The position numbers were made by a program, and so were the translations under genes. The notes beneath the pieces are model-generated. The model was not told the DNA's origin and did no database searches. It saw nothing but the letters and a program-made list of their open reading frames with translations. This document shows positions 19,501 through 26,437 of a DNA stretch of 38,017 nt, piece after piece. Positions within the stretch are counted from its first letter, which is position 1, and each line of letters starts with the position of its first letter. Source of the DNA: JADKIH01 sp049363815 (GTDB lineage: Bacteria; Bacteroidota; Bacteroidia; AKYH767-A; 2013-40CM-41-45); contig JBMQEM010000004.1 of assembly GCA_049363815.1 (NCBI GenBank), positions 1-38,017 of the forward strand, read 5' to 3'.

Positions 19501-19597
19501 GTCGGGGATCGGCAGTACCGTTCACAGGAAATGTTTCCTGCGAATAGCTTTGCATGGAAAACAAGAGCACCACCAGGAGCGTAATAATTCTTAGCAT
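16571..19597 (-). CDS. Exported double amidohydrolase; first domain degenerate, second intact
   Basis: This 1008-residue protein with a signal peptide (cleavage near SYSQ, about 19) holds two amidohydrolase units in tandem. The first (about 25-430) lacks metal ligands: the HxH site reads DIFSDYG (92-98), and the later site is a Gly-rich KGGGDEY like that of the gene at 15222. A linker of about 130 residues, probably beta-rich, follows. The second unit (about 560-970) is complete: HSH (His624, His626) in GIIDEHSHIAV, His792 (TCHSY), His818 (FTHILEG) and Asp873 (NSDDAE). It should therefore be a metal-dependent hydrolase, similar to prolidase or imidazolonepropionase relatives; the substrate is unknown. 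It heads the operon with the genes at 15222 and 13146. Confidence 0.9.
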   Translation of the reverse strand: MLRIITLLVVLLFSMQSYSQETFPVNGTADPRHTIYAFKNVVLHIDYKTSVTGATLLIQDGKILNSGAGISIPANAVVFDLNGKHIYPALIDIFSDYGMTEVKRNPDNDRSPQYISNTKGAYNWNQAVRAEVDAYRTFIADTKKAEELRKLGFGAVMSVLRDGVVRGTSTFVLLGDERENEMIIRDRAASNFSFHKGSSTQDYPSSLMGAIALIRQTYLDAEWYSNGGYKEEYNISLDAFNKNKNLPQIFEVSDKQNVLRADKIGTEFGVDYIIKGGGDEYERIEEINNTGNALIVPLNFPEGYDFSDPYEAVNVSLRQMKVWELAPSNAGVIAGKKIPFALTLADLKNKNDFWKNLRKAIENGLSEEDAIKALTYTPAKLLKLDDQIGSLKNNMLANFIITSANLTNKDNQIFENWINGKRYQIVDPSLKDVRGNYSLTIGNIKPLRIKIGGEINNHEAFVYEDTTSSKITFSRQGQTVTMQVELKKTEPKGIYRLTGETIGAIWSGNVLLPSADWGKWTMKFDSAFIAPVSKNDTAKKDTVKAPVYFPNMAYGWKQLPQPKTYLIKNATVWTNEQDGILKNTDVLIENGKIKQIGTNISAPAGCEITDGTNMHVTPGIIDEHSHIAVSDAVNEGTQSNTAEVRIGDVVDADDIQIYRQLAGGVTTSHLLHGSANAIGGQTQLIKLRWGQSPEKMKFEGAPGFIKFALGENVKQSNWGDRQVIRFPQTRMGVEQVYLDFFTKASIYNAKMNLNSQTSGKKTGTTSSIPVRRDLELDALVEIMKGKRFITCHSYVQSEINMLMHVADSFGFKVNTFTHILEGYKVADKMKAHGVSGASTFSDWWAYKFEVYEAIPYNGPIMHNVGLNVSYNSDDAEMARRLNQEAAKAVMYGGVSEEEAFKFVTLNPAKMLHIDDRTGSLKAGKDGDVVVWNDNPLSVYAKPLQTYVDGIKYFDIKQDEILRKEIVSEKARLMKKMTDAKSKGEPTQKPSFKTLELKHCNDHEISMPH

Positions 19598-19776
19598 AAA
19601 GTTAATTTAAGGAGTGAAAGATAATATTTTTAGGAATTGGCTAGTCCTTTTTCGAAACGAAATCGGACTGCATTTAAAAAATTAACTTCATTTAACTATT
19701 TGACTACTAATGGTCGCTTTAAAAACTTAAAACAAGAGATTTAACCTTAGAACTATAGGGTGAAAAGAAATACTAC

Positions 19777-20940
19777 CTACATTTTAAGTACGAGCTTTTT
19801 ATAATATTTATCCTTCATCTTAATAACCAGAAAATAGGTACCGGAATTTAATTCACTCAGATCAATTACCGGTGCCGGGTTTTTAAAGGACTGCGCTTGA
19901 AAATGGACACTTCCGAGTACGTCTGAAATAGTTACTGAATAGAGATCACCGTCATTATCAGGTGATACTATCAATTTATCAGTGAATGGGTTTGGATATA
20001 CGATGACATTTTCCAACGTTTCATTTGAGATTCCGGTAGACGAACACAAATTACAAAACTGCAGGTACGTAATTGTTGAATCCGCATTTCTGAGATTTTC
20101 AAAATCAATTCCCGACTGACAATTTTGTTTAAGTACAGCATCAAGCCAGAGGGAAAGGTAGCTGAACACTTTTTGTTGTTGCACTTCACGGGTAATTGCT
20201 GGTGAAGGTGTACAAGTTGCTTCACCAAAACTGCAATTAAAATTTGAATCACCCATCTGACAATGACTAGCACCATTTATAGTGATGAGATTCTTGCAGG
20301 AAGATGGAATGGCATTATACATAAGCAACTGATTTGTTGCAACCGGTGTTATGCAATCATTTTCGCCAGCTATCAACAATGCAGGAATAGTAAGTGTTGA
20401 AGCGGCAGTAATTGCAGAAGGATTTGTTTCTGCAGCAGCAAGATTTGCAATAGCTGTAATTGCCGGATTAAATTGTACAGACAAAAAACTTGCACCACCT
20501 CCCATTGAATGTCCCATGACGCAGGTAGCATCGGCAACCCGATCAAAGAATAAATCAGTATTATTAAAATTGCTTAGTTGGATCTGTTCGGCAATAAAAG
20601 CAATGTCTTTTCCGAAATCAAGGTGTGAAGGTGCGAAACCGGATTCAGTAGTCGGTAGCGCCATAATGTAACCACGCAAGACGAGAGAATCGCGAAGTGT
20701 TTCATAAGAACTGGTCGACATTACGAAACCATGCCCGAAGACCAGAACAGGAAAATGAGAAGTATCACTGACTACTGATACATTAGTCCCTGAAACATCA
20801 GCAGGATAATAGATATCGCATGCTATGGGTCTGTTTCTTAAACTATCAAAAAATGTTTCCGCACGGTGGCCTATCGAAGTATATTGTGCAATCGAATCTT
20901 TAGCAAAAATTATCAGTACGAACAGTAATATTTTTTTCAT
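19777..20940 (-). CDS. T9SS-sorted alpha/beta hydrolase (dienelactone hydrolase/lipase-like)
   Basis: This 387-residue secreted serine hydrolase has a signal peptide (MKKILLFVLIIFAKDSIAQ). The alpha/beta-hydrolase core spans about 20-290. The catalytic triad can be assigned: Ser145 in GHSMGGG, Asp195 in GENDCITP and His226 in GASHCQMGD. The layout resembles platelet-activating-factor acetylhydrolase or chlorophyllase/PET-hydrolase relatives, which attack ester bonds. The substrate cannot be read from the sequence. The final ~80 residues form a type A T9SS sorting domain (VIVYPNPFTDKL, SDVLGS, SGTYFLVI, ending KKLVLKM). It is flanked by 179 and 176 nt of non-coding DNA and appears to be transcribed alone. 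Confidence 0.9.
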   Translation of the reverse strand: MKKILLFVLIIFAKDSIAQYTSIGHRAETFFDSLRNRPIACDIYYPADVSGTNVSVVSDTSHFPVLVFGHGFVMSTSSYETLRDSLVLRGYIMALPTTESGFAPSHLDFGKDIAFIAEQIQLSNFNNTDLFFDRVADATCVMGHSMGGGASFLSVQFNPAITAIANLAAAETNPSAITAASTLTIPALLIAGENDCITPVATNQLLMYNAIPSSCKNLITINGASHCQMGDSNFNCSFGEATCTPSPAITREVQQQKVFSYLSLWLDAVLKQNCQSGIDFENLRNADSTITYLQFCNLCSSTGISNETLENVIVYPNPFTDKLIVSPDNDGDLYSVTISDVLGSVHFQAQSFKNPAPVIDLSELNSGTYFLVIKMKDKYYKKLVLKM

Positions 20941-21071
20941 TTCAGGGAATTAGTTAATCCAATGACAACAATTGAGAATGGCGATAGTTTTACTCATGTA
21001 AATCGGAAGCAGTTGGAATTCGGTAAATCTAAGCCATTTCAACAGCCAAATACCAAAGGTTTTGATTTTTC

Positions 21072-21100
21072 TTGGTTTTAATTAGTTTTTCCTACTTTTA
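21072..21100 (+). promoter_or_regulatory. Candidate promoter of the cytochrome c-hflX unit
   Basis: TTGG at 21072, an 18-bp gap, then TACTTTTA at 21093-21100 (7 of 8 matches counting the two free positions of TAnnTTTG). Transcription would start about 10 nt before the ATG at 21117. Confidence 0.4.
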
Positions 21101-21116
21101 CCACAAACTAAACCTG

Positions 21117-21764
21117 ATGGACTCAAACTTACTAGCCCGGATACACGGAATTTCCGTGATGCTTTTTTTACTGACATATGTGATCAAGACTATTTTGCTT
21201 TTCACGAGTAAAGATATGCTGGCAAAATACAGTAAAGGAACTAAGGTTCCCGAAATGATCATCAGCACACTTTTTCTTGTAACAGGAATCTGGTTGTTTG
21301 TAATTGTAGGTGGGATAAAAACGCTTTACATTATTAAACTGGTCTTTGTATTTCTGAGTATTCCAATTGCAGTCGCAGCATTCAAGAAACAAAATAAAGG
21401 TCTGGCATTACTTTCATTGATCCTGATCGTTGGCGCATATGGAATGGCAGAAGCAGGAAAGAACAAACCATTCATCCCTGCAAAAGTTGCATTGAAAGGA
21501 ACTGCGACAGAAGAGAATAGTGCCGGAGCTAAATTGTATTTTGAAAATTGCGCCTTTTGCCATGGTGCAGATGGAAAAAAATTGTACCGTGGTGCTAAAG
21601 ATCTTACGATCTCTCCTTTCGCCTACGATGATATAGTTCAAATGGTCCGTGAAGGAAGCAAAGGAAAAATGCCCGGTTATACAGTTACTCTCACTGATGA
21701 TGAAATCGCAGCTGTTTCTAAATTTGTTGCGAACTTAAAAATGCCGATGGGTCCACAACAATAA
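21117..21764 (+). CDS. Membrane protein with four TM helices fused to cytochrome c (SirB2-like plus c-type haem)
   Basis: This 215-residue protein starts from the ATG at 21117. Fifteen upstream codons are open, but they cover the likely promoter. Four hydrophobic segments (about 10-30, 47-66, 69-88 and 93-112) form an N-terminal bundle resembling the SirB2 family, including an early His in LARIHGISV. A short linker leads to a monohaem cytochrome c domain with CAFCH (Cys145, Cys148, His149) and the probable axial methionine in GKMPGYT. The haem domain should face the periplasm, making this a membrane-tethered electron carrier. Its partner is not in the window. hflX starts 2 nt after the stop, so the genes are probably co-transcribed, though no functional link is obvious. 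Confidence 0.85.
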   Translation: MDSNLLARIHGISVMLFLLTYVIKTILLFTSKDMLAKYSKGTKVPEMIISTLFLVTGIWLFVIVGGIKTLYIIKLVFVFLSIPIAVAAFKKQNKGLALLSLILIVGAYGMAEAGKNKPFIPAKVALKGTATEENSAGAKLYFENCAFCHGADGKKLYRGAKDLTISPFAYDDIVQMVREGSKGKMPGYTVTLTDDEIAAVSKFVANLKMPMGPQQ

Positions 21765-21766
21765 TT

Positions 21767-22927
21767 ATGAAAGAAACGGCAGTACTTGTAGGGTTGATCA
21801 GTAAGAATCAGAGTGAAGAACAAGTTAATGAATATTTGGATGAACTTGCATTTCTTGCTGAGACAGCAGGAGCTGAAACTTTAAAACGTTTTACCCAGAA
21901 ACTGGAGCATCCGGATTCCAGAACATTTATAGGAAGCGGAAAACTTGAACAGATCCGTGTTTTCATGGTAGAGAATAACGTAAAACTCGCCATCTTTGAT
22001 GATGAATTAAGTGGTTCACAGATCCGGAATATTGAAAAAGTTTTGGATTGCAGGGTACTTGACAGGAACAATCTGATCCTTGACATTTTTGCAAATCGCG
22101 CACGGACAGCACAGGCGAAAGCACAAGTTGAATTAGCACAATATCAATATTTATTACCACGACTTACACGTATGTGGACTCACTTAGAGAAACAACGAGG
22201 TGGAATTGGTATGCGTGGTCCGGGTGAATCGGAGATCGAAACCGATCGTCGTGTGATCAAGGACAAGCTTTCGAAATTAAAACTCAAATTGAAAGAGTTT
22301 GAAAAGCAAAGTCAGACACAGAGAAAGCAAAGAGGTGAAATGGTTCGTGTCGCTCTGGTCGGCTATACAAATGTCGGTAAATCTACATTGATGACATTAC
22401 TTAGTAAAAGCGAAGTCTTTGCCGAAGATAAATTATTTGCAACCCTTGATACAACAGTACGCAAGATCGTTTACGACAGAATACCTTTCTTATTATCAGA
22501 CACTGTCGGTTTCATTCGTAAACTTCCGCATGATCTGATCGAATCATTCAAGTCGACACTAGATGAAGTCCGTGAAGCAGATATACTTTTACACGTTGTA
22601 GATATTTCCCATCCTCAATTTGAGGATCAGATCAATGTTGTGAATCAGACATTGGTTGATATTGGCGCAAGTGATAAAAAAGTGATCCTTGTATTGAATA
22701 AGATCGATGCGTATAAATGGGTGGAAAAAGAAGAAGACGATCTGACACCGAGCACACGAGAAAATATTTCCTTAGATGAATTAAGACGCAGCTGGATGAG
22801 CCGGATTGATTTGAATTGTATTTTTATTTCTGCAGCAAAGAAAACTAATATAGAAGAATTGAGAGAAAAGATACTGAAAGAAGTTAAGGCTGTACATTAC
22901 AAGAGATATCCGAATGCTATACAGTGA
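21767..22927 (+). CDS. hflX: GTPase HflX, ribosome-splitting factor
   Basis: This 386-residue GTPase binds the large ribosomal subunit and splits stalled ribosomes under stress. The N-terminal HflX domain (1-190) contains the nucleotide-binding signature GGIGMRGPGE, followed by a Lys-rich coiled coil. The G domain begins near 195: G1 GYTNVGKST (199-207), G3 DTVGF, G4 NKID (about 311), and G5-like SAAKK. The length is near that of the family core, without a long C-terminal extension. It begins 2 nt after the cytochrome c gene. A short tandem repeat starts at its stop codon. Confidence 0.96.
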   Translation: MKETAVLVGLISKNQSEEQVNEYLDELAFLAETAGAETLKRFTQKLEHPDSRTFIGSGKLEQIRVFMVENNVKLAIFDDELSGSQIRNIEKVLDCRVLDRNNLILDIFANRARTAQAKAQVELAQYQYLLPRLTRMWTHLEKQRGGIGMRGPGESEIETDRRVIKDKLSKLKLKLKEFEKQSQTQRKQRGEMVRVALVGYTNVGKSTLMTLLSKSEVFAEDKLFATLDTTVRKIVYDRIPFLLSDTVGFIRKLPHDLIESFKSTLDEVREADILLHVVDISHPQFEDQINVVNQTLVDIGASDKKVILVLNKIDAYKWVEKEEDDLTPSTRENISLDELRRSWMSRIDLNCIFISAAKKTNIEELREKILKEVKAVHYKRYPNAIQ

Positions 22928-22973
22928 AAAGTGAAAAGTGAAAAGTGATTGGGAAATGTGATTGGGAAATGTG
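22924..22973. repeat. Short tandem repeats at the hflX stop codon
   Basis: GTGAAAA occurs three times in a row, then GTGATTGGGAAAT twice (13-bp period), then GTGAC. The hflX stop codon is inside the first unit, so slippage here could move the stop slightly without damaging the domain. Confidence 0.8.
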
Positions 22974-22981
22974 ACATTTTA

Positions 22982-23015
22982 TTTTTTGCACGGCCCTTAA
23001 GGGCCGTGCAAAAAA
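22982..23015. repeat. Perfect 34-bp palindrome between convergent genes
   Basis: The two 17-bp arms (TTTTTTGCACGGCCCTT and its complement) meet with no loop. A terminator would have A on the left and T on the right, but here the order is reversed, so neither transcript has a U-tract after the hairpin. It may still end or protect 3' ends by structure, or be a mobile REP-like element. Confidence 0.75.
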
Positions 23016-23028
23016 TAAATTTAAATTA

Positions 23029-23961
23029 TTATCTATTAACAGAAAACTGTTTCGCAGTCACTAACTTTCCATTTGCATTCAGCTTTACAATATAATTTCC
23101 GACTGCAAGATCAGAGATCTCAATTGTTTCTTTTGAAGCATTCATTTTATCAGAACGGATCCAGCGACCGTTGTAGTCGAAAAGGTCGTATGAAAGAGTT
23201 GCCCCGTTTCTTAGTTCAGCGTCAAGTGTGATGAATGAAGAAGCGGGTGATGGATAAACAGAGAAACTTTTTACATCTCCGTTTAATTCCTCTACTCCAA
23301 CGAAGCCTGTAGCTGCTAAAGAATCAACTACCAATTCACTACCAACTGCCAATGTAGTTCCGTTAAGGGAACCTTTTGAAGATTGCATAATTATTAAGCA
23401 AGTATCCGGTTGTACAGTGAAATTTCTGAAATTCATCATTACCAGAAATTGAGTATAGTTTACGGCTTCATTCAGTACTTGAGTACCAACAGCTACGGTA
23501 TCAAGGTTTCCTCCTGTTGTCTTTAAAAGAAAGACACTTACAAATGCAGAATCGCCGGCGCCACCAGAAGTAAACTTATATTGTCCGGAATAATATCGGG
23601 CTCTGGAAGTATCTGCAGAACCTCCGCTGAACACAAATGTACCGCCAACTAGATTGATTTTTCCATTAGTTGCAACTCCCGGTCCTTTGATAGGAACAGG
23701 AAGAGGTGGAACGATGATCTGTACTGTTTTTAAATGGATTGAGAAAGAACCTTCATAAAAGTCTATTCCTTTCCAGGCTGATTCTACACCGCCATTGGCT
23801 TTGGTTATACTATCGGTTGTTGTCCATCCTGTAGGATATTCGCCGGTTCCGCCGGAAGCGACAAAAGGTGTCCATGTTTCAAAACTAGGGTTCACCAGTC
23901 CTTGAGCAAATAAAACAGATGTTGAGGCAAGAAGAATTAAGAGAAGTATTGATTTTTTCAT
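23029..23961 (-). CDS. Secreted T9SS-sorted protein of unknown function
   Basis: This 310-residue protein has a signal peptide (MKKSILLLILLASTSVLFAQ). The body (about 20-230) starts GLVNPSFETW, a phrase common in Bacteroidota beta-sandwich, carbohydrate-binding-like modules, and has mostly beta-type sequence without catalytic motifs. The final ~75 residues are a type A T9SS sorting domain (FSVYPSPASSFITLD, YNGRWI, AVGNYIVKL). It probably binds a surface or matrix component, but this is inference. A -7 box lies 20 nt upstream of its ATG. Confidence 0.82.
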   Translation of the reverse strand: MKKSILLLILLASTSVLFAQGLVNPSFETWTPFVASGGTGEYPTGWTTTDSITKANGGVESAWKGIDFYEGSFSIHLKTVQIIVPPLPVPIKGPGVATNGKINLVGGTFVFSGGSADTSRARYYSGQYKFTSGGAGDSAFVSVFLLKTTGGNLDTVAVGTQVLNEAVNYTQFLVMMNFRNFTVQPDTCLIIMQSSKGSLNGTTLAVGSELVVDSLAATGFVGVEELNGDVKSFSVYPSPASSFITLDAELRNGATLSYDLFDYNGRWIRSDKMNASKETIEISDLAVGNYIVKLNANGKLVTAKQFSVNR

Positions 23962-23980
23962 AGTAGGGATTTTGTATATA

Positions 23981-23988
23981 CAAAAGTA
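23981..23988 (-). promoter_or_regulatory. Candidate -7 box for the gene at 23029-23961
   Basis: On the minus strand the site reads TACTTTTG, an exact TAnnTTTG match. It lies 20 nt from the ATG. No clear -33 TTTG is seen at the expected distance. Confidence 0.4.
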
Positions 23989-24035
23989 CGGATTTTTGCC
24001 GAAAGGTTGTATGGTGCTGGTTCCAAAACAGAAAT

Positions 24036-24065
24036 AAAAAAAGACACCTTTCAGGGGTGTCTTTT
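24036..24065 (-). terminator. Intrinsic terminator of the lytic transglycosylase gene
   Basis: AAAGACACC pairs with GGTGTCTTT, and a T-run follows on the minus strand. It begins about 23 nt after the stop codon at 24088. Confidence 0.8.
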
Positions 24066-24087
24066 GAATTTTGTTATGAGTAAATGA

Positions 24088-25620
24088 TTACCCTTGAACC
24101 TTCACTTTGATCCGTGCTCCGACTTTAAGGTCGTTGGTCTGAAGTTGATTCATTTCTTTTATCTGCTGCACCGTCATGCCTTCATAACGCTGAGCTATTT
24201 TCCAAAGTGTATCACCGGGAGCGACAACATGATAAACAAAGCGGCTTTCAGTATTTGTATCTGTGTTTTCATTAGCAACAACAGTACTTGCAGGTTTAAC
24301 CGGTTCTGTTTTTTCTGCCAGTTTAGCCGGAACTTTCTTCTCCGGAACAAAAACAGTCAGACGTTGTCCGGCTTTTAATCGAGTAGACTTTAACCTGTTC
24401 CATTTTTTTAATTCTGTAACAGTACAAGAATATCTTTTTGCGATTGATTGTAAATTATCACCGCTCCGTACTTTATGTGTTTTACGGATCTCATCATTTC
24501 CATCAGAGCTCACATTTACTTTTTCACTTGATGCAAAAGTAGCAGTATAGCTGTCTTCCGAAGGTTTGTATATTGAAGATAAATTCGCCAGATAAGCATT
24601 GATCTTATTTGATGGAAGTTTTACAACCATTGGCTCATCAGAAACAGGAACGATACCACGCTTGTAAATCGGGTTCAGATACTGAATCATGTCGAGCGGA
24701 GTGTTCGTTGCATCAGCAATTGCTTTCAATGAAACTTTTTGATCGACCATAACTGTGTCTGCATCAAAATAAGTTAATAGAGGCGCAACAGGAGAAAGAT
24801 TATGTTCAGCCGGATAAGACATCAGGTAAGTAACAGCAATGAATGCCGGAACATAACCACGAGTTTCTTTTGGCAGGTAATTACAAATTTCCCAGAACGT
24901 TCTTTTGCCGCCGCTGCGTGCAATTGCTTTGTTGACATTTCCTGCGCCGCAGTTGTATGCTGCAATTACTAAAAGCCAGTCGTTATAGATCGCATACATA
25001 TCTTTAAAATACTGACATGCTGCATAAGTAGATTTTTCAGGATCACGACGTTCGTCGATCATTGAATTAATTTTCAGATCATATAGTTTACCGGTAGCAA
25101 ACATGAACTGCCACAAGCCAGTTGCTCCGCAATGTGAAACTGCCATTGGATTCAAAGCGCTTTCAACGATAGAAAGATATTTGAACTCAACCGGCAAACC
25201 TTGCTGATCGAGGATCTGTTCGTACATAGGAAAATACAAATTCGAAAGTCCCATCACTCTTTCTGTCAAACCACGTTTACGGACTGCATACATATCGATG
25301 TAATCTTTCACCATTGAATTATACGTAAGAGGAATCGGAGTCTGGATTTTCTCCATCCGTTTCGCGATGACGTCGCCTGAATAAACAGGGACTTCAAAAG
25401 GACGGAAGTTGCTTGTATGAAAACCGTAAGCTGAATTAGAGTTCAATCGTTGAACATAATTAAGGTTGACCAGACTGTCCAGAGTGGCAGCGATCGGATC
25501 ATAAGAATCCGGAACAACGTTTTGTTGTTCGTTGATCAACTGAGCATTGACCGGTAAAAAAGAAAACACCGACATAGCAAGTACCGATGCGGTTAAGAGT
25601 AAATTGGAAATTCGCTTCAT
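24088..25620 (-). CDS. mltD: Membrane-bound lytic murein transglycosylase D, two LysM domains
   Basis: This enzyme cleaves the MurNAc-GlcNAc bond of peptidoglycan, forming 1,6-anhydro ends, in the periplasm. It has 510 residues. After a signal peptide (to about 26, PVNAQ) comes the SLT catalytic domain (about 115-260) with catalytic Glu153 in SIVESALNP, then GATGLWQFM and AAYNCGAGNVNKAI, all standard family-1 motifs. Two LysM peptidoglycan-binding domains follow at about 382-428 and 462-509 (HKVRSGDNL and HVVAPGDTL). There is no lipobox, so it is probably soluble or loosely wall-bound. A promoter-like site at 25680-25708 and a terminator at 24036 suggest a single-gene unit. Confidence 0.95.
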   Translation of the reverse strand: MKRISNLLLTASVLAMSVFSFLPVNAQLINEQQNVVPDSYDPIAATLDSLVNLNYVQRLNSNSAYGFHTSNFRPFEVPVYSGDVIAKRMEKIQTPIPLTYNSMVKDYIDMYAVRKRGLTERVMGLSNLYFPMYEQILDQQGLPVEFKYLSIVESALNPMAVSHCGATGLWQFMFATGKLYDLKINSMIDERRDPEKSTYAACQYFKDMYAIYNDWLLVIAAYNCGAGNVNKAIARSGGKRTFWEICNYLPKETRGYVPAFIAVTYLMSYPAEHNLSPVAPLLTYFDADTVMVDQKVSLKAIADATNTPLDMIQYLNPIYKRGIVPVSDEPMVVKLPSNKINAYLANLSSIYKPSEDSYTATFASSEKVNVSSDGNDEIRKTHKVRSGDNLQSIAKRYSCTVTELKKWNRLKSTRLKAGQRLTVFVPEKKVPAKLAEKTEPVKPASTVVANENTDTNTESRFVYHVVAPGDTLWKIAQRYEGMTVQQIKEMNQLQTNDLKVGARIKVKVQG

Positions 25621-25679
25621 GTATTATCCCTTCTGTTTAAACACTGTTTCTACATAAATTTCAAGCTTTCGTGGGGTTG

Positions 25680-25708
25680 CAAAGATATGATTATCTGATA
25701 ATTGACAA
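25680..25708 (-). promoter_or_regulatory. Candidate promoter of mltD
   Basis: On the minus strand TTG (25708-25706), an 18-bp gap and TATCTTTG (25687-25680), an exact TAnnTTTG box. It would give a leader of about 50 nt. This is the best promoter match in the window. Confidence 0.5.
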
Positions 25709-26143
25709 TCCTGATACGATGAACGCCAAATGAATTTACAGCTAAAGCTTTGAGCTTCTTACAAATTCATGAGTACTTGAACCTAAATTTTGTGGAGATT
25801 ACGAAGATAGGTCATGATTTTAGAGGTTGTCTGAAGAAAAGCCTTAACAATTTACGTTTTATATTGATTTGCAATGTTTTACGAAATTTGTTAAATTTAT
25901 CATGAGTGAATGGTAATTAGTGCTTAACGCACTTTTCCTAATTTCTGAGTTAATTTTAGCTATAGCCTTTGTCAATAGCAAATCAGATTTTCCAAGTCAA
26001 CAATTATCCAGAAAACTCAATCTCTGAGTGGTTGGCCTTAGGAAATAAAATAACCCAAGTGCAATTCTAAAGGAATTCACACGGGCAGAAAAATAAGTCA
26101 AACTTCAATCTCAATCTCATGGGAATTCATAACGATATGCAAA
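25709..26143. other. Non-coding stretch between mltD and the tandem repeats
   Basis: AT-rich, with no ORF of useful size, no RNA fold and no repeat that I recognise. It ends in GATATGC, where the 51-bp array begins. Confidence 0.6.
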
Positions 26144-26322
26144 ACCCCGATACTAAAGGGATAACATATCGGTAGAAAAATAATTAATGCAAAGGCCCCG
26201 ATCCCAGAGGGATCACATATCGGTAGAAAAATAAATAATGCGCAAGCCCCGATCCCAGAGGGATCACATATCGGTAGAAAAATAAATAATGCGCAAGCCC
26301 CGATCCCGGAGGGATCGCATAT
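26144..26322. repeat. Four-copy 51-bp tandem repeat with internal palindrome
   Basis: Units start at 26144, 26195, 26246 and 26297, a constant 51-bp period. Each has CCCCGATCCCAGAGGGAT (or a variant), then CACATATCGGTAGAAAAATA and an AATAATGCGCAAG spacer. Units 2 and 3 are almost identical, while the first and last are diverged or truncated. The period is a multiple of three, so one frame stays open across the array (26184-26369, minus). I regard that as a by-product. The core matches the elements at 1-121. Confidence 0.88.
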
Positions 26323-26372
26323 GAATCACCATCCAAGTTTTTCAAAATTAAAAATAAATATCCAGCCAAAAA

Positions 26373-26408
26373 AAAGCCCTCACAAAAATAAATTTCTGTG
26401 AGGGCTTT
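26373..26408 (-). terminator. Intrinsic terminator of the metallopeptidase operon
   Basis: AAAGCCCTCAC pairs with GTGAGGGCTTT around a 14-base loop. On the minus strand it is followed by a run of T. It lies 30 nt after the stop codon at 26438. Confidence 0.85.
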
Positions 26409-26437
26409 CGGAAAAAATAATATTAAAACAATAAATT

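Noticed and set aside
22982..23015. Intrinsic terminator for hflX
   Set aside because: The palindrome has T before and A after the stem, so it lacks the U-tract in both directions.
26144..26322. Possible CRISPR array
   Set aside because: Units follow each other with no variable spacers, and no cas genes are present.
26184..26369. 61-codon minus-strand ORF with repeated VIPLGSGLAHYLFF
   Set aside because: It is the 51-bp tandem repeat read in frame, since the period is 17 codons. There is no start signal or terminator of its own.
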